Part shown: one piece after another, positions 55,354 to 64,000 of the stretch
How positions within the stretch are numbered: position 1 is the stretch's first letter
How the letters are laid out: the number at the start of each line of letters is the position of its first letter
Assembly (NCBI RefSeq): GCF_900105475.1
Contig: NZ_LT629777.1
Coordinates: 5,766,001 to 5,830,000 of the forward strand
DNA from: Pseudomonas asplenii
GTDB taxonomy: Bacteria > Pseudomonadota > Gammaproteobacteria > Pseudomonadales > Pseudomonadaceae
Length of the DNA: 64,000 bases
Reading direction: 5' to 3'
Position numbers and translations under genes: made by a program
Notes under the pieces: model-generated
Told to the model about the DNA's origin: nothing
The model's input: the letters and a program-made list of their open reading frames with translations, nothing else
The model's database searches: none

Positions 55354-56331
55354 TCAGGCCCGCCGGCGGGCGCGTTGGCTGCGATAGGTATCCAGCACCA
55401 CGGCGATGACGATCACCGCACCGGTGATGATTCGCTTGGTCGGCTCGGTCGCGCCGATCTGCGCCAGGCCCGCGGCCAGCACGGAGATGATCAGCACACC
55501 AAAGAAGGTGCTGATCACCGAACCGCGCCCGCCCATCAGGCTGGTACCACCGATCACCACTGCGGCGATCACCTGCAGTTCCAGGCCGGTACCGGCGTTC
55601 GGATCGGCCGCTTCCAGGCGGGAAATCTGGAACAGCGCCGCAACGCCCGCGAGCAGGCCCATCAGGCTGAACACCAGGATCTTGTAGGGCTTGGGATTGA
55701 TCCCCGCCAGGCGCACGGCTTCCTCGTTGGTGCCGATGCCGATCAGGTAACGACCGAACACGGTACGGGTCAACACCAGTTGCGCGGCGATGATCACCAG
55801 CAGCGCAATGATGAAAGACGGCGAAATACCGAAGGCGATCGGGTTCGACAACCAGGCGAAGGCGTCACCGATGTAGGCGGTACGCGAGCCAGTCATCTGG
55901 TAGGCGACGCCCCGGGCCATTTCCAGCACGCCGAGGGAGACGATGAACGACGGAATCCGCCAGGCCACGGTGATCGAGCCGGTAATGGTCCCCGCCAGCG
56001 CCGCACAGCCCATGCCCAGCAATGCTGCTGGCAGCACGCTCCAGCCCCAGCCCAGCACTGCCACACTGACGGTGGAGGCCGCCAGTGCCAGCACCGAGCC
56101 GACCGACAGGTCGATACCGCCGATGATCAGCACGAAGGTCATGCCGACCGCCAGCACCATCAGGTCGGGGATCTGGTTGGCCAGGGTGCTGAAGGTGTCA
56201 TAGGACAGGAAATGGCTGCTCAGGCTGGAGAACAGGATGATCATCGCCAGCAACGCGCCGGCCAGCCCCAGGTAGGTGCCGAGACCATAGAAATTACGGC
56301 CGGCCTTGCCGGTCGAAGGTGCAGTTTTCAT
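55354..56331 (-). CDS. rbsC: Ribose ABC transporter permease
   Basis: 325-aa membrane protein of the RbsC/XylH type: NQIPDLMVLAVGMTFVLIIG, GGIDLSVGSVLALAA, and GTSLMGGRGSVISTFFGVLI. It overlaps rbsA by 4 bases and precedes rbsR by 3 bases. Confidence 0.96.
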   Translation of the reverse strand: MKTAPSTGKAGRNFYGLGTYLGLAGALLAMIILFSSLSSHFLSYDTFSTLANQIPDLMVLAVGMTFVLIIGGIDLSVGSVLALAASTVSVAVLGWGWSVLPAALLGMGCAALAGTITGSITVAWRIPSFIVSLGVLEMARGVAYQMTGSRTAYIGDAFAWLSNPIAFGISPSFIIALLVIIAAQLVLTRTVFGRYLIGIGTNEEAVRLAGINPKPYKILVFSLMGLLAGVAALFQISRLEAADPNAGTGLELQVIAAVVIGGTSLMGGRGSVISTFFGVLIISVLAAGLAQIGATEPTKRIITGAVIVIAVVLDTYRSQRARRRA

Positions 56332-57881
56332 AGGGTATCCCTAGGCGCCGCTTCGTTGAGCAACGCATCACGTTTCTGATAGCCGGCAAAGGCGGCAGCA
56401 AGCAAGTCATCCTGAGTCCAGCTATCGCGCTCGAAAGTCTCGATCAGACGGCCAGCCGAGAGCACACCGATCCGGTCGCAGATCAGCATCAACTCGCGCA
56501 GGTCGCTGGAGACCACAACCAGCGCCTTGCCCTGGCGGGTCAGTTCGCCCAGCAAGGCGTAGATATCGAACTTGGCGCCGACGTCGATCCCGCGCGTTGG
56601 CTCATCGAACAGCAGCACCGAGCAGTCGCGCTCCAGCCAGCGGCCGATCACCACCTTCTGCTGGTTGCCGCCGGACAGCTCGGACACCAGTTGTTCAGGG
56701 CTCGAACTACGAATCCGCATGGCTTCGATCTGCCGCCGCGCCAGCGCGGTTTCATCACGACCGTTGACCACCCCGCCATTGGAAATCGCCGGCATGTTGC
56801 CCAGAGCGATGTTGGCGCTGATCGATTGGGTCAGCAGCAGGCCTTCGCCCTTGCGGTCCTCGGTGATCAGGGCGATGCCATGGCGCACCGCATCGACCGG
56901 CGAGCGCACGTCGACGACCTTGGCCGGTGTGCCCAGGGCCACGGTGCCGCTGTCGGCGATATCGGCGCCGTAGATCAGGCGCAGCAGTTCGGTGCGCCCG
57001 GCGCCGATCAGGCCGGAAATGCCGTAGATCTCGCCCGCGCGCACTTCGAAGGAGACGTCGAACACCTTGTCGGCCCGACTCAGGCCCTTGACCGTCAGGG
57101 CCGGCGCGCCAATCGTGCGCTCACCCAGGTCGATGTGTTCACCGAGTTCGCGGCCGACCATCAGGTTGACCAACTGCTCGCTATTGTAATTGGCCATCGG
57201 CTCGACACAGACCAGGTTGCCGTCGCGCAGTACCGCAATGCGCTGGGCGACTCGGGCCAGTTCTTCGAGCCGGTGGGAAATGTAGATGATCGCCACGCCC
57301 CGGGCCTGCAGGCGGGTGATCTGTTCGAAGAGCATTTCGACTTCGCGGGCGGTGAGCATCGCGGTCGGCTCGTCGAGAATCAGCACATGGCAATCGCCGA
57401 TCAGGTTGCGGGCGATTTCCACCATCTGCTGGTGGCCGATCCCCAGTTCACCGACCAGGGTGTCGGGGTCGATCGCGTCCAGGCCGACCTGGGCCATCGC
57501 CTCGATGGCAGCCTGGCGCAGCTGCTTGCGGCTGATCCAGCCAGCGTGGCTGGGCAGGTTATCGAGAAACAGGTTTTCCGCCACCGACAGGGTCGGCAAC
57601 AGATTGAGTTCCTGCATGACCATGCGAACGCCCTGCTCTTCAGCCTGGGCCCGACTGCCGGGGGCATAAGCCTGGCCATTGAAGTGCATCTGGCCGGTGG
57701 TCGGTGTGACCAGCCCGCCGATGATCTTCGACAGCGTACTTTTGCCCGCGCCGTTCTCACCCGTGAGCGCCAACACTTCGCCACGCATCAGCGTCAGGTC
57801 GATGTTGCTCAGGACAGGTTGCGCATAGGTCTTGCCGATACCGCTGACCGACAGGACAGCGTTCGGGGCGGAAGATGACAT
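56328..57881 (-). CDS. rbsA: Ribose ABC transporter ATPase (fused double domain)
   Basis: 517-aa protein with two ABC domains. The first has Walker A GENGAGKST and signature LGIGHQQMVEIAR. The second has ISGLIGAGRTELLRLIYG and LSGGNQQKVVIGRWL. The degenerate second Walker A is normal in this family. Confidence 0.97.
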   Translation of the reverse strand: MSSSAPNAVLSVSGIGKTYAQPVLSNIDLTLMRGEVLALTGENGAGKSTLSKIIGGLVTPTTGQMHFNGQAYAPGSRAQAEEQGVRMVMQELNLLPTLSVAENLFLDNLPSHAGWISRKQLRQAAIEAMAQVGLDAIDPDTLVGELGIGHQQMVEIARNLIGDCHVLILDEPTAMLTAREVEMLFEQITRLQARGVAIIYISHRLEELARVAQRIAVLRDGNLVCVEPMANYNSEQLVNLMVGRELGEHIDLGERTIGAPALTVKGLSRADKVFDVSFEVRAGEIYGISGLIGAGRTELLRLIYGADIADSGTVALGTPAKVVDVRSPVDAVRHGIALITEDRKGEGLLLTQSISANIALGNMPAISNGGVVNGRDETALARRQIEAMRIRSSSPEQLVSELSGGNQQKVVIGRWLERDCSVLLFDEPTRGIDVGAKFDIYALLGELTRQGKALVVVSSDLRELMLICDRIGVLSAGRLIETFERDSWTQDDLLAAAFAGYQKRDALLNEAAPRDTL

Positions 57882-57952
57882 AGAAAAATCTCCGAGCGCC
57901 CGCTCAGAACGAGCGGGCGGTTGCAGCGAGTGGCCTGTATGGCCACCAGGGT

Positions 57953-58897
57953 TTACTTCTTGAGAACCAGTTCGACCGGAGTCTGGATCACGCCATCGAC
58001 GGCATCGACCTTCTCACCCTTGACCAGCTTGAGTGCGTTCTGGATACCGAACACCGCCTGCTGGGCAGCAGCCTGGTCAGCGGTGGCCAACACACGGCCG
58101 TCCTGCAGCATCGGCTTGATCGCTTCGATGTTGTCGTAACCGACCACTTGCACCTTGCCCGCCTTGCCCGCAGCACGTACTGCCGACACAGCGCCCAGGG
58201 CCATGTTGTCGTTACCGGCCAACAGCGCCTTGATATCCGGGTATTCGCTCAGCATGGCCGAGGCGACCTTGTTGCCCTGGTCGATTTCCCAGTTGCCGGA
58301 TTGGGTGGAAACGATCTTCATGCCGGCCGCGTCCATCGCATCCTTGAAGCCTGCGGTGCGCTGCTGGGCATTGGTGGTGGTCGGTACACCTTCGATGATG
58401 CCGACCTTGTCACCGGCGGCCAGGGTCTTGGCCAGGTAGTCACCGACCAGGCGGGCGCCCTTGCGGTTGTCGGGACCGACGAACGGAATCTCCAGGTGCT
58501 TGCTCTTGAGCACGTCCGGATCGAGGCGGTTGTCGATGTTGACCACCTTGATTCCGGCGTCCGAGGCTTTCTTGAGCACGGTCACCAGGGCCTTGGAGTC
58601 GGCCGGGGCAATCACGATGGCATCGACCTTGGACAGAATCATCTGGTTGACGATATCGATCTGGGCAGCGGTGTCGGTTTCGTTCTTGATCCCGTTGGTG
58701 ATCATGTCGAAATCGGCGGAGTGGGCTTTCTGGTAGTCCTTGGCGCCGTCCTGCATGGTGACGAAGAATTCATTGGCGAGGGACTTCATGACCAGGCCAA
58801 CCTTGGGCTTGGCCGCGTCGGCGAAAGCCGAAGACAGTGGCATGACGGCAGCGAGTACGGCGACAGCGAGAAGGCGTCCAGCGAATGGCAACTTCAT
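57953..58897 (-). CDS. rbsB: Ribose-binding periplasmic protein
   Basis: 314 aa with a signal peptide (residues 1-27, ...PLSSAFADA). Sugar-binding type I periplasmic domain: VGLVMKSLANEFFVTMQDGA, VIAPADSKALV and VGYDNIEAIKPML. First gene of rbsBACRKD plus nucleoside hydrolase. Confidence 0.96.
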   Translation of the reverse strand: MKLPFAGRLLAVAVLAAVMPLSSAFADAAKPKVGLVMKSLANEFFVTMQDGAKDYQKAHSADFDMITNGIKNETDTAAQIDIVNQMILSKVDAIVIAPADSKALVTVLKKASDAGIKVVNIDNRLDPDVLKSKHLEIPFVGPDNRKGARLVGDYLAKTLAAGDKVGIIEGVPTTTNAQQRTAGFKDAMDAAGMKIVSTQSGNWEIDQGNKVASAMLSEYPDIKALLAGNDNMALGAVSAVRAAGKAGKVQVVGYDNIEAIKPMLQDGRVLATADQAAAQQAVFGIQNALKLVKGEKVDAVDGVIQTPVELVLKK

Positions 58898-58989
58898 GGG
58901 TTCACTCCAGATCTTATGATTGTTGTGGGCAACGCCAGGAGCGCGACGAAGCTTGCGCCACTACCTGTGGGAAGCCCCGAAACAGTCTG

Positions 58990-59003
58990 CGCAAACGTTT
59001 GCG
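58990..59003. promoter_or_regulatory. RbsR operator (CGCAAACGTTTGCG)
   Basis: Perfect 14-bp palindrome with central CG, the classical LacI-family operator form, about 93 bp upstream of rbsB and read from the same strand. The likely binder is RbsR, whose gene is in the operon. Confidence 0.88.
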
Positions 59004-59112
59004 TAAGACAAACTATGCGAACCCCGCCGACATTTGTCAACGGGGTTGCACAGGCTCGATCAGAGAATAGCCATGAAATCACCGCCGGACGCAATGCCCG
59101 GCGGTTAAGGGC

Positions 59113-59580
59113 TTAGGCGGTGGTGCTGACCAGCGAGCCGGTGCTACCGGACTTGGCCTCGTCGGTGAGGGCTTTCAGCAGCGCGGCGGCGGTGGTCATC
59201 AGGGCGCCACTGACCGTACTGATCTGCCCCTGAACGCCCATCACGGCGCTGGTGCGGGCATCGTCCGAAGGATAGGAAGCCTTCTGCGCGGCGACCAGTT
59301 GCTGCTGGAGTTCACGCAGTTGTTGCTGCAGCTCTTTCATGCGTTTTTGCAGCGCCTTGACCGCAGCGCTATGGCTGCTGCCTGCGCTTTCGTCGGTGCT
59401 CTCGGCGGCTTGCGCGCTACCGCCGCCCGCACGGACCTTGCCGTCCTTGGTGTCGGCTTCACTGGTGTCCTTCACTGCCTTGTCGATCTCGCCAGTCATG
59501 GCGATGGTCTTGGACTCCGTCGAACCCGCGGTGCGGCCGTTGATCATCAAGCCGCCGGGGGAAGGAAAACCTACTGACAT
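59113..59580 (-). CDS. Hypothetical coiled-coil protein
   Basis: 155 aa. A Gly/Ser/Thr-rich N-terminal half is followed by a strong coiled coil with Gln/Leu heptads (AVKALQKRMKELQQQLRELQ, residues about 74-93 and on to 105) and an Ala-rich helix near the C-terminus. No signal peptide. ATG 59580 (MSVGFPSPGGL) is chosen; the longer frame upstream has no start signal. Monocistronic and unrecognised. Confidence 0.75.
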   Translation of the reverse strand: MSVGFPSPGGLMINGRTAGSTESKTIAMTGEIDKAVKDTSEADTKDGKVRAGGGSAQAAESTDESAGSSHSAAVKALQKRMKELQQQLRELQQQLVAAQKASYPSDDARTSAVMGVQGQISTVSGALMTTAAALLKALTDEAKSGSTGSLVSTTA

Positions 59581-59868
59581 GATAAGCGCCTCGAAAAATT
59601 TCTGTACCGCCCTATCGGCAGCAACCTGCTGAACTTTAGCGTTCGTGTACGTCAATGCATCCCATCCCGATACAAAGACTCTGCAGCCGACACAGCAATC
59701 TCTCACCCAACACCGCGAAAAAACCTACTCGTTAAAAAAACGCCCACCGACATCCATCCTTTTGTAAATCCTTATAATTTTTCCTACAGCTGACGCCAAA
59801 TCCCAAAAAGCGCTGTCAGAAATGCTCCAACACGCCCTGACAGTTGCGAAATTGCCTACAGTTAAATA

Positions 59869-59884
59869 CTGTATGCACGTACAG
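59869..59884. promoter_or_regulatory. LexA (SOS) box CTGTATGCACGTACAG
   Basis: Matches the LexA consensus CTGT-N8-ACAG exactly and lies 20 bases before the start of the 82-aa gene, so the small gene and the endonuclease I gene behind it are expected to be damage-inducible. Otherwise the 59581-59903 stretch shows only AT-rich promoter DNA. Confidence 0.85.
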
Positions 59885-59903
59885 CTTAATTAAGGATTGT
59901 TTC

Positions 59904-60152
59904 GTGGCAAACCCAACCTCAGCTTCCATCGCACCCAGCGCCTACGAGCGCATGGGCCTGCGCGTACAGAAAATCATCAACTCGCAATCCGCCCAGCAAG
60001 CCAAGGCCGCGCTGATCTTCCGCATGCCGGATGAGCCCGCCGATGAGTGGGAGCAACTGCTCGAGGAAATCGGCGAGAACGACAACGTCACCCTGGCCTA
60101 CCGCGATGACGGCGGCGTGCAGATTTTCTGGACCGTGCCGAAGGAAGACTGA
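59904..60152 (+). CDS. Small SOS-controlled protein
   Basis: 82-aa soluble protein beginning with GTG at 59904 (AAGGA 7 bases before). Acidic C-terminal half DEWEQLLEEIGENDNVTLAY then RDDGGVQIFWTVPKED. It resembles small LexA-regulated proteins known in pseudomonads in context only; function unknown. It ends 3 bases before the endonuclease gene. Confidence 0.82.
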   Translation: MANPTSASIAPSAYERMGLRVQKIINSQSAQQAKAALIFRMPDEPADEWEQLLEEIGENDNVTLAYRDDGGVQIFWTVPKED

Positions 60153-60155
60153 GCC

Positions 60156-60845
60156 ATGCGTCTGCTTGTTATCACCCTGCTCGGTCTGTGCTGGGTGCTA
60201 CCAGCCCACGCCGAAGCGCCACGGACCTTCAGCGAAGCCAAGAAGGTCGCCTGGAAGCTGTATGAACGCCAGTCCACCGAGTTCTATTGCGGCTGCAAGT
60301 ACAGCGGCAACCGGGTCGACCTCCAGGCCTGCGGTTACGTCCCCCGCAAGAACGCCAACCGTGCCGCGCGCATCGAGTGGGAACATATCGTGCCGGCCTG
60401 GCAGATCGGTCATCAGCGCCAATGCTGGCAACAGGGCGGGCGCAAGAACTGCAGCCAGAACGATCCGGCCTACAAGCGCGCCGAAGCCGACCTGCACAAC
60501 CTGGTGCCGAGCATCGGCGAAGTGAACGGCGACCGCAGCAACTTCAGCTTCGGCTGGTTGCCGGAGCAGAAAGGCCAATACGGCGCCTGCCTGACCCAGG
60601 TCGACTTCAAGGCGAAGAAGGTCATGCCGCGCCCATCGATTCGCGGGATGATCGCCCGCACCTATTTCTACATGAGCAAGCAATACGGCCTGCGCCTGTC
60701 GAAACAGGATCGGCAGTTGTATGAAGCCTGGAACAAGACCTACCCGGTGCAACCCTGGGAACGCCAGCGCAACCAGCACGTGGCGTGCGTGATGGGGCGC
60801 GGCAACGAGTTTGTCGGGGCGGTGGACCTCAAAGCCTGCGGCTGA
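60156..60845 (+). CDS. endA: Periplasmic endonuclease I
   Basis: 229-aa DNase I of the EndA/Vvn family. Signal peptide residues 1-19 (...VLPAHAEA). The metal/His active site RIEWEHIVPAWQIG is near residues 72-85, and KRAEADLHNLVPSIGEVNGD near 109-128 with the catalytic Asn-rich segment. Eight cysteines (CGCKYSG, CGYVP, QCWQQGG, NCSQND, GACL, ACVMG, KACG) fit the family's disulphides. It is placed under LexA control with the upstream small gene. Confidence 0.93.
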   Translation: MRLLVITLLGLCWVLPAHAEAPRTFSEAKKVAWKLYERQSTEFYCGCKYSGNRVDLQACGYVPRKNANRAARIEWEHIVPAWQIGHQRQCWQQGGRKNCSQNDPAYKRAEADLHNLVPSIGEVNGDRSNFSFGWLPEQKGQYGACLTQVDFKAKKVMPRPSIRGMIARTYFYMSKQYGLRLSKQDRQLYEAWNKTYPVQPWERQRNQHVACVMGRGNEFVGAVDLKACG

Positions 60846-60870
60846 GTCGCCTGCACAAACCGGCCTTTTC

Positions 60871-60964
60871 TGTAGGAGCGGGCTTGTCGGGACGCCGCCA
60901 GGGGCCAATGGGGCCGCCAAAAGCTTCGCGGCGGTGCGGCGTCCCGACAATCCAGCCCCTACAG
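60871..60964. repeat. REP-like palindromic intergenic repeat
   Basis: Outer arms TGTAGGAGCGGGCTTGTCGG and its complement-like GACAATCCAGCCCCTACAG enclose a GC-rich inner inverted repeat (CGGGACGCCGC / GCGGCGTCCCG). This is the typical REP/REPIN layout of P. fluorescens-group genomes, located between converging genes. Confidence 0.8.
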
Positions 60965-60966
60965 CC

Positions 60967-61305
60967 TCACGGCTGCGCCTTGTGCTCCACCACTTGCGAT
61001 TCCATGTTCTGCTTGTCGGCCAACTGGGCCTTTTTCTGCTCGGCGATTTCCTTGGTCGCGAACGGACCGGCAATGACCTGGCCATCATCGAGAATCTTGA
61101 ACGGGAAGCCGTGCTCGATCAGCCAGGCCGTCCAGTCGGTCAACGCCTTGGTCTTGTCGTCCTTGATCAGCAGGTCCCAACCCGTGCTCTGCACGGCTGC
61201 GGTCACCGGTGCCAGCGCTGCCTTGGCCGGCTCGACCTTGTGCCCCGAGCCATCACCACATCCGGCCAGCACCACGAATGCCATCATCACTGCTATTCTG
61301 CGCAC
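60967..61305 (-). CDS. Small lipoprotein with SPOR-like domain
   Basis: 112 aa. Lipobox VVLAGC (Cys near residue 16). The C-terminal part WDLLIKDDKTKALTDWTAWL, then GFPFKILDDGQVIAGPFATK EIAEQ, has the spacing of a SPOR-type repeat (two short beta-alpha units). It may bind peptidoglycan; not proven. Confidence 0.72.
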   Translation of the reverse strand: MRRIAVMMAFVVLAGCGDGSGHKVEPAKAALAPVTAAVQSTGWDLLIKDDKTKALTDWTAWLIEHGFPFKILDDGQVIAGPFATKEIAEQKKAQLADKQNMESQVVEHKAQP

Positions 61306-61557
61306 AAAGCGTCTCCCGTAATCGTCAGTTAATGTGATTTTATCACCTTACGGCCTGTCTCAACCTTGTAGAACTGCCCTATTGATGCCCTATCAGACTG
61401 AATTACCGACGATTTTCCGGCTCCGGGGAATTAAATAGAATGAAATGACGTCTGTAATGAACCACCCGCTCGGATCAACTTGGCGGTATTCTGTATGTAA
61501 GACCTAAGCCAGGAATGCCTGAGAAAGGCACCTTAGTAACAATCAAGGAGTAAAGAC

Positions 61558-61752
61558 ATGCTGATACTCACCCGCAAAGTCGGTGAAAGCATCAACATCG
61601 GTGACGACATCACGATCACTATTCTGGGCGTCAGCGGCCAGCAGGTACGCGTCGGCATCAATGCGCCAAAAGACGTTGCCGTGCACCGTGAAGAGATTTA
61701 CCAGCGGATCCAGGCCGGCCTGTCTGCCGGAGACAAGAAAGACAATCTGTAG
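61558..61752 (+). CDS. rsmE: CsrA-family post-transcriptional regulator, RsmE type
   Basis: 64-aa CsrA protein ([26 protein letters not shown]-type [28 protein letters not shown] with the RNA-contacting Arg44). The sequence and the location away from alaS-lysC fit RsmE rather than RsmA. Its own leader contains an AGGAG ribosome binding site and further GGA motifs (CAGGAATGCCTG near 61510), so autoregulation is likely. It acts in the Gac/Rsm cascade. Confidence 0.93.
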   Translation: MLILTRKVGESINIGDDITITILGVSGQQVRVGINAPKDVAVHREEIYQRIQAGLSAGDKKDNL

Positions 61753-61823
61753 GCACTCGAACTCGTCAGCCCTGGCATTCAGGGTCGCGGCTGACGAAAG
61801 TCTCTCGCTCTTCCCACTCTCCT

Positions 61824-62312
61824 CTACATCGCCAACGTCAGACCGCCAGCCGGCAACGGCAGCGCCGTCTTGTAGCGCACCTGCTTGAGCGCAAAGCTGG
61901 AGCGGATGTTCGCCACCCCCGGCACCTTGGTCAGAAAGTCCATCATGAAGCGCTCCAGCGCCTGGATGGTCGGCACCAGCACGCGGATCAGATAGTCCGG
62001 ATCCCCCGCCATCAGATAGCACTCCATCACTTCCGGCCGATCGGCGATCGCCGCCTCGAAGTGCTGCAACGCCTCCTCCACCTGTTTTTCCAGGCTGACG
62101 TGAATGAACACGTTGACGTGCAGGCCCAGCAGATCGGCATCGAGCAAGGTCACCTGCTCGCGGATCAGCCCCAACTCTTCCATCGCCCGCACCCGGTTGA
62201 AACACGGTGTCGGCGACAGATTGACCGACCGGGCCAGGTCGGCGTTAGTGATGCGGGCATTCTCCTGAAGGCTGTTGAGAATCCCGATGTCGGTACGATC
62301 CAGTTTGCGCAT
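61824..62312 (-). CDS. bkdR: Lrp-family activator of the bkd operon
   Basis: 162-aa Lrp/AsnC regulator ([40 protein letters not shown]) with a RAM domain ([18 protein letters not shown]). Divergent from bkdA1 with 195 bp between them, exactly as for BkdR of P. putida, which activates the branched-chain keto acid dehydrogenase operon in response to branched-chain amino acids. Confidence 0.95.
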   Translation of the reverse strand: MRKLDRTDIGILNSLQENARITNADLARSVNLSPTPCFNRVRAMEELGLIREQVTLLDADLLGLHVNVFIHVSLEKQVEEALQHFEAAIADRPEVMECYLMAGDPDYLIRVLVPTIQALERFMMDFLTKVPGVANIRSSFALKQVRYKTALPLPAGGLTLAM

Positions 62313-62501
62313 GAGACAAAATCACCTGTTTTTTAGACTTATACAGATTTTTTATCTGCAAATAATCTCAGGCGCAACCTAACAGAGATAAATATTCTCC
62401 TACGACCGGCCTATGATTGTTGTAGGACAAGATTTCCCTTACCCAGGGAATGATTTCCAGCTCGCGCGCCCACTACAAGAAATTCACAAGATAGAGCGTA
62501 G

Positions 62502-63743
<1,242 letters not shown>

Positions 63744-63746
63744 GCC

Positions 63747-64000
63747 ATGAACGATCACAGCAAACTGCAAACGGAGAACGCCGTGGCCACCAGCACCATG
63801 ACCATGATCCAGGCCCTGCGCTCGGCCATGGATGTGATGCTCGAGCGCGACAGCAACGTGGTGGTGTTCGGCCAGGACGTCGGTTACTTCGGCGGCGTGT
63901 TCCGCTGCACCGAGGGCCTGCAGGCCAAGTACGGCACCTCGCGGGTATTCGATGCACCGATCTCGGAAAGCGGCATCGTCGGCGTGGCAGTGGGCATGGG
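63747..64000 (+). CDS. bkdA2: Branched-chain 2-oxoacid dehydrogenase E1 beta subunit, cut by window end
   Basis: N-terminal 84 codons: MNDHSKLQTENAVATSTMTM, IQALRSAMDVMLERDSNVVV, FGQDVGYFGGVF, FDAPISESGIVGVAVGMG. It starts 3 bases after bkdA1. The rest of the operon (bkdB, lpdV) should follow outside the window. Confidence 0.96.
   Translation, partial: MNDHSKLQTENAVATSTMTMIQALRSAMDVMLERDSNVVVFGQDVGYFGGVFRCTEGLQAKYGTSRVFDAPISESGIVGVAVGM

Noticed and set aside
60871..60964. CRISPR-like repeat between endA and the SPOR-like lipoprotein gene
   Set aside because: It is a single nested palindrome of REP type, not a series of regularly spaced direct repeats.

Overview
The window is a chromosomal segment of a Pseudomonas, most likely of the P. 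fluorescens group. The evidence is the core order thrS-infC-rpmI-rplT-pheS-pheT-ihfA-merR-tRNA-Pro, an RsmE-type CsrA protein, bkdR/bkdA1A2, and an rbsBACRKD operon that ends in a nucleoside hydrolase. There are no rRNA genes, CRISPR arrays or complete prophages.

Positions 1-31780 are accessory. Two identical-looking copies of an IS66-family element lie in inverted orientation, one running off the left edge (1-826) and one complete (24787-26805). The left copy cuts off the 5' part of a chemoreceptor gene that also carries a nonsense codon. The right copy sits in the last codons of a 3-hydroxyacyl-CoA dehydrogenase gene, with an intact 8-bp target duplication. Between them lies a catabolic cluster of about 22 kb: GMC oxidoreductase, LysR, Lrp, aldehyde dehydrogenase, methylaspartate ammonia-lyase, a periplasmic cyclase-fold enzyme, AraC, a Liv-type binding protein, acyl-CoA dehydrogenase, GntR/UTRA, a CitE-like lyase, mesaconyl-CoA hydratase, a class III CoA-transferase, LivHMGF and the hydroxyacyl-CoA dehydrogenase, followed by TetR. 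Together they suggest the route 3-methylaspartate -> mesaconate -> mesaconyl-CoA -> beta-methylmalyl-CoA -> propionyl-CoA + glyoxylate, without any glutamate mutase. That makes an imported or locally formed methylaspartate- or mesaconate-like compound the probable substrate. Each sub-block has its own regulator, and paired TGTACGTACA-type palindromes mark the hydratase/CoA-transferase divergent promoter.

Positions 26.8-31.8 kb are a mosaic next to tRNA-Pro(GGG): a pabB fragment, an AT-rich pair of uncharacterised genes (a soluble protein of 309 aa followed by a four-helix membrane protein), an orphan YhfG/AntF-like antitoxin gene, and a translationally coupled AAA ATPase/DUF4276 pair. The pair lies between two direct repeats of the tRNA terminator. 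Both gene pairs are candidate anti-phage modules.

From 31.8 kb on the sequence is mostly core: MerR-ihfA-pheT-pheS-rplT-rpmI-infC-thrS, a small secreted protein and a cold-shock protein. Next come a TonB-dependent siderophore receptor operon beside a complete RND efflux operon with an AraC regulator, an I78-type protease inhibitor lipoprotein, the ribose/nucleoside operon with a palindromic RbsR-type operator, a LexA-box-controlled pair ending in periplasmic endonuclease I, rsmE, and the start of the branched-chain keto acid dehydrogenase operon.
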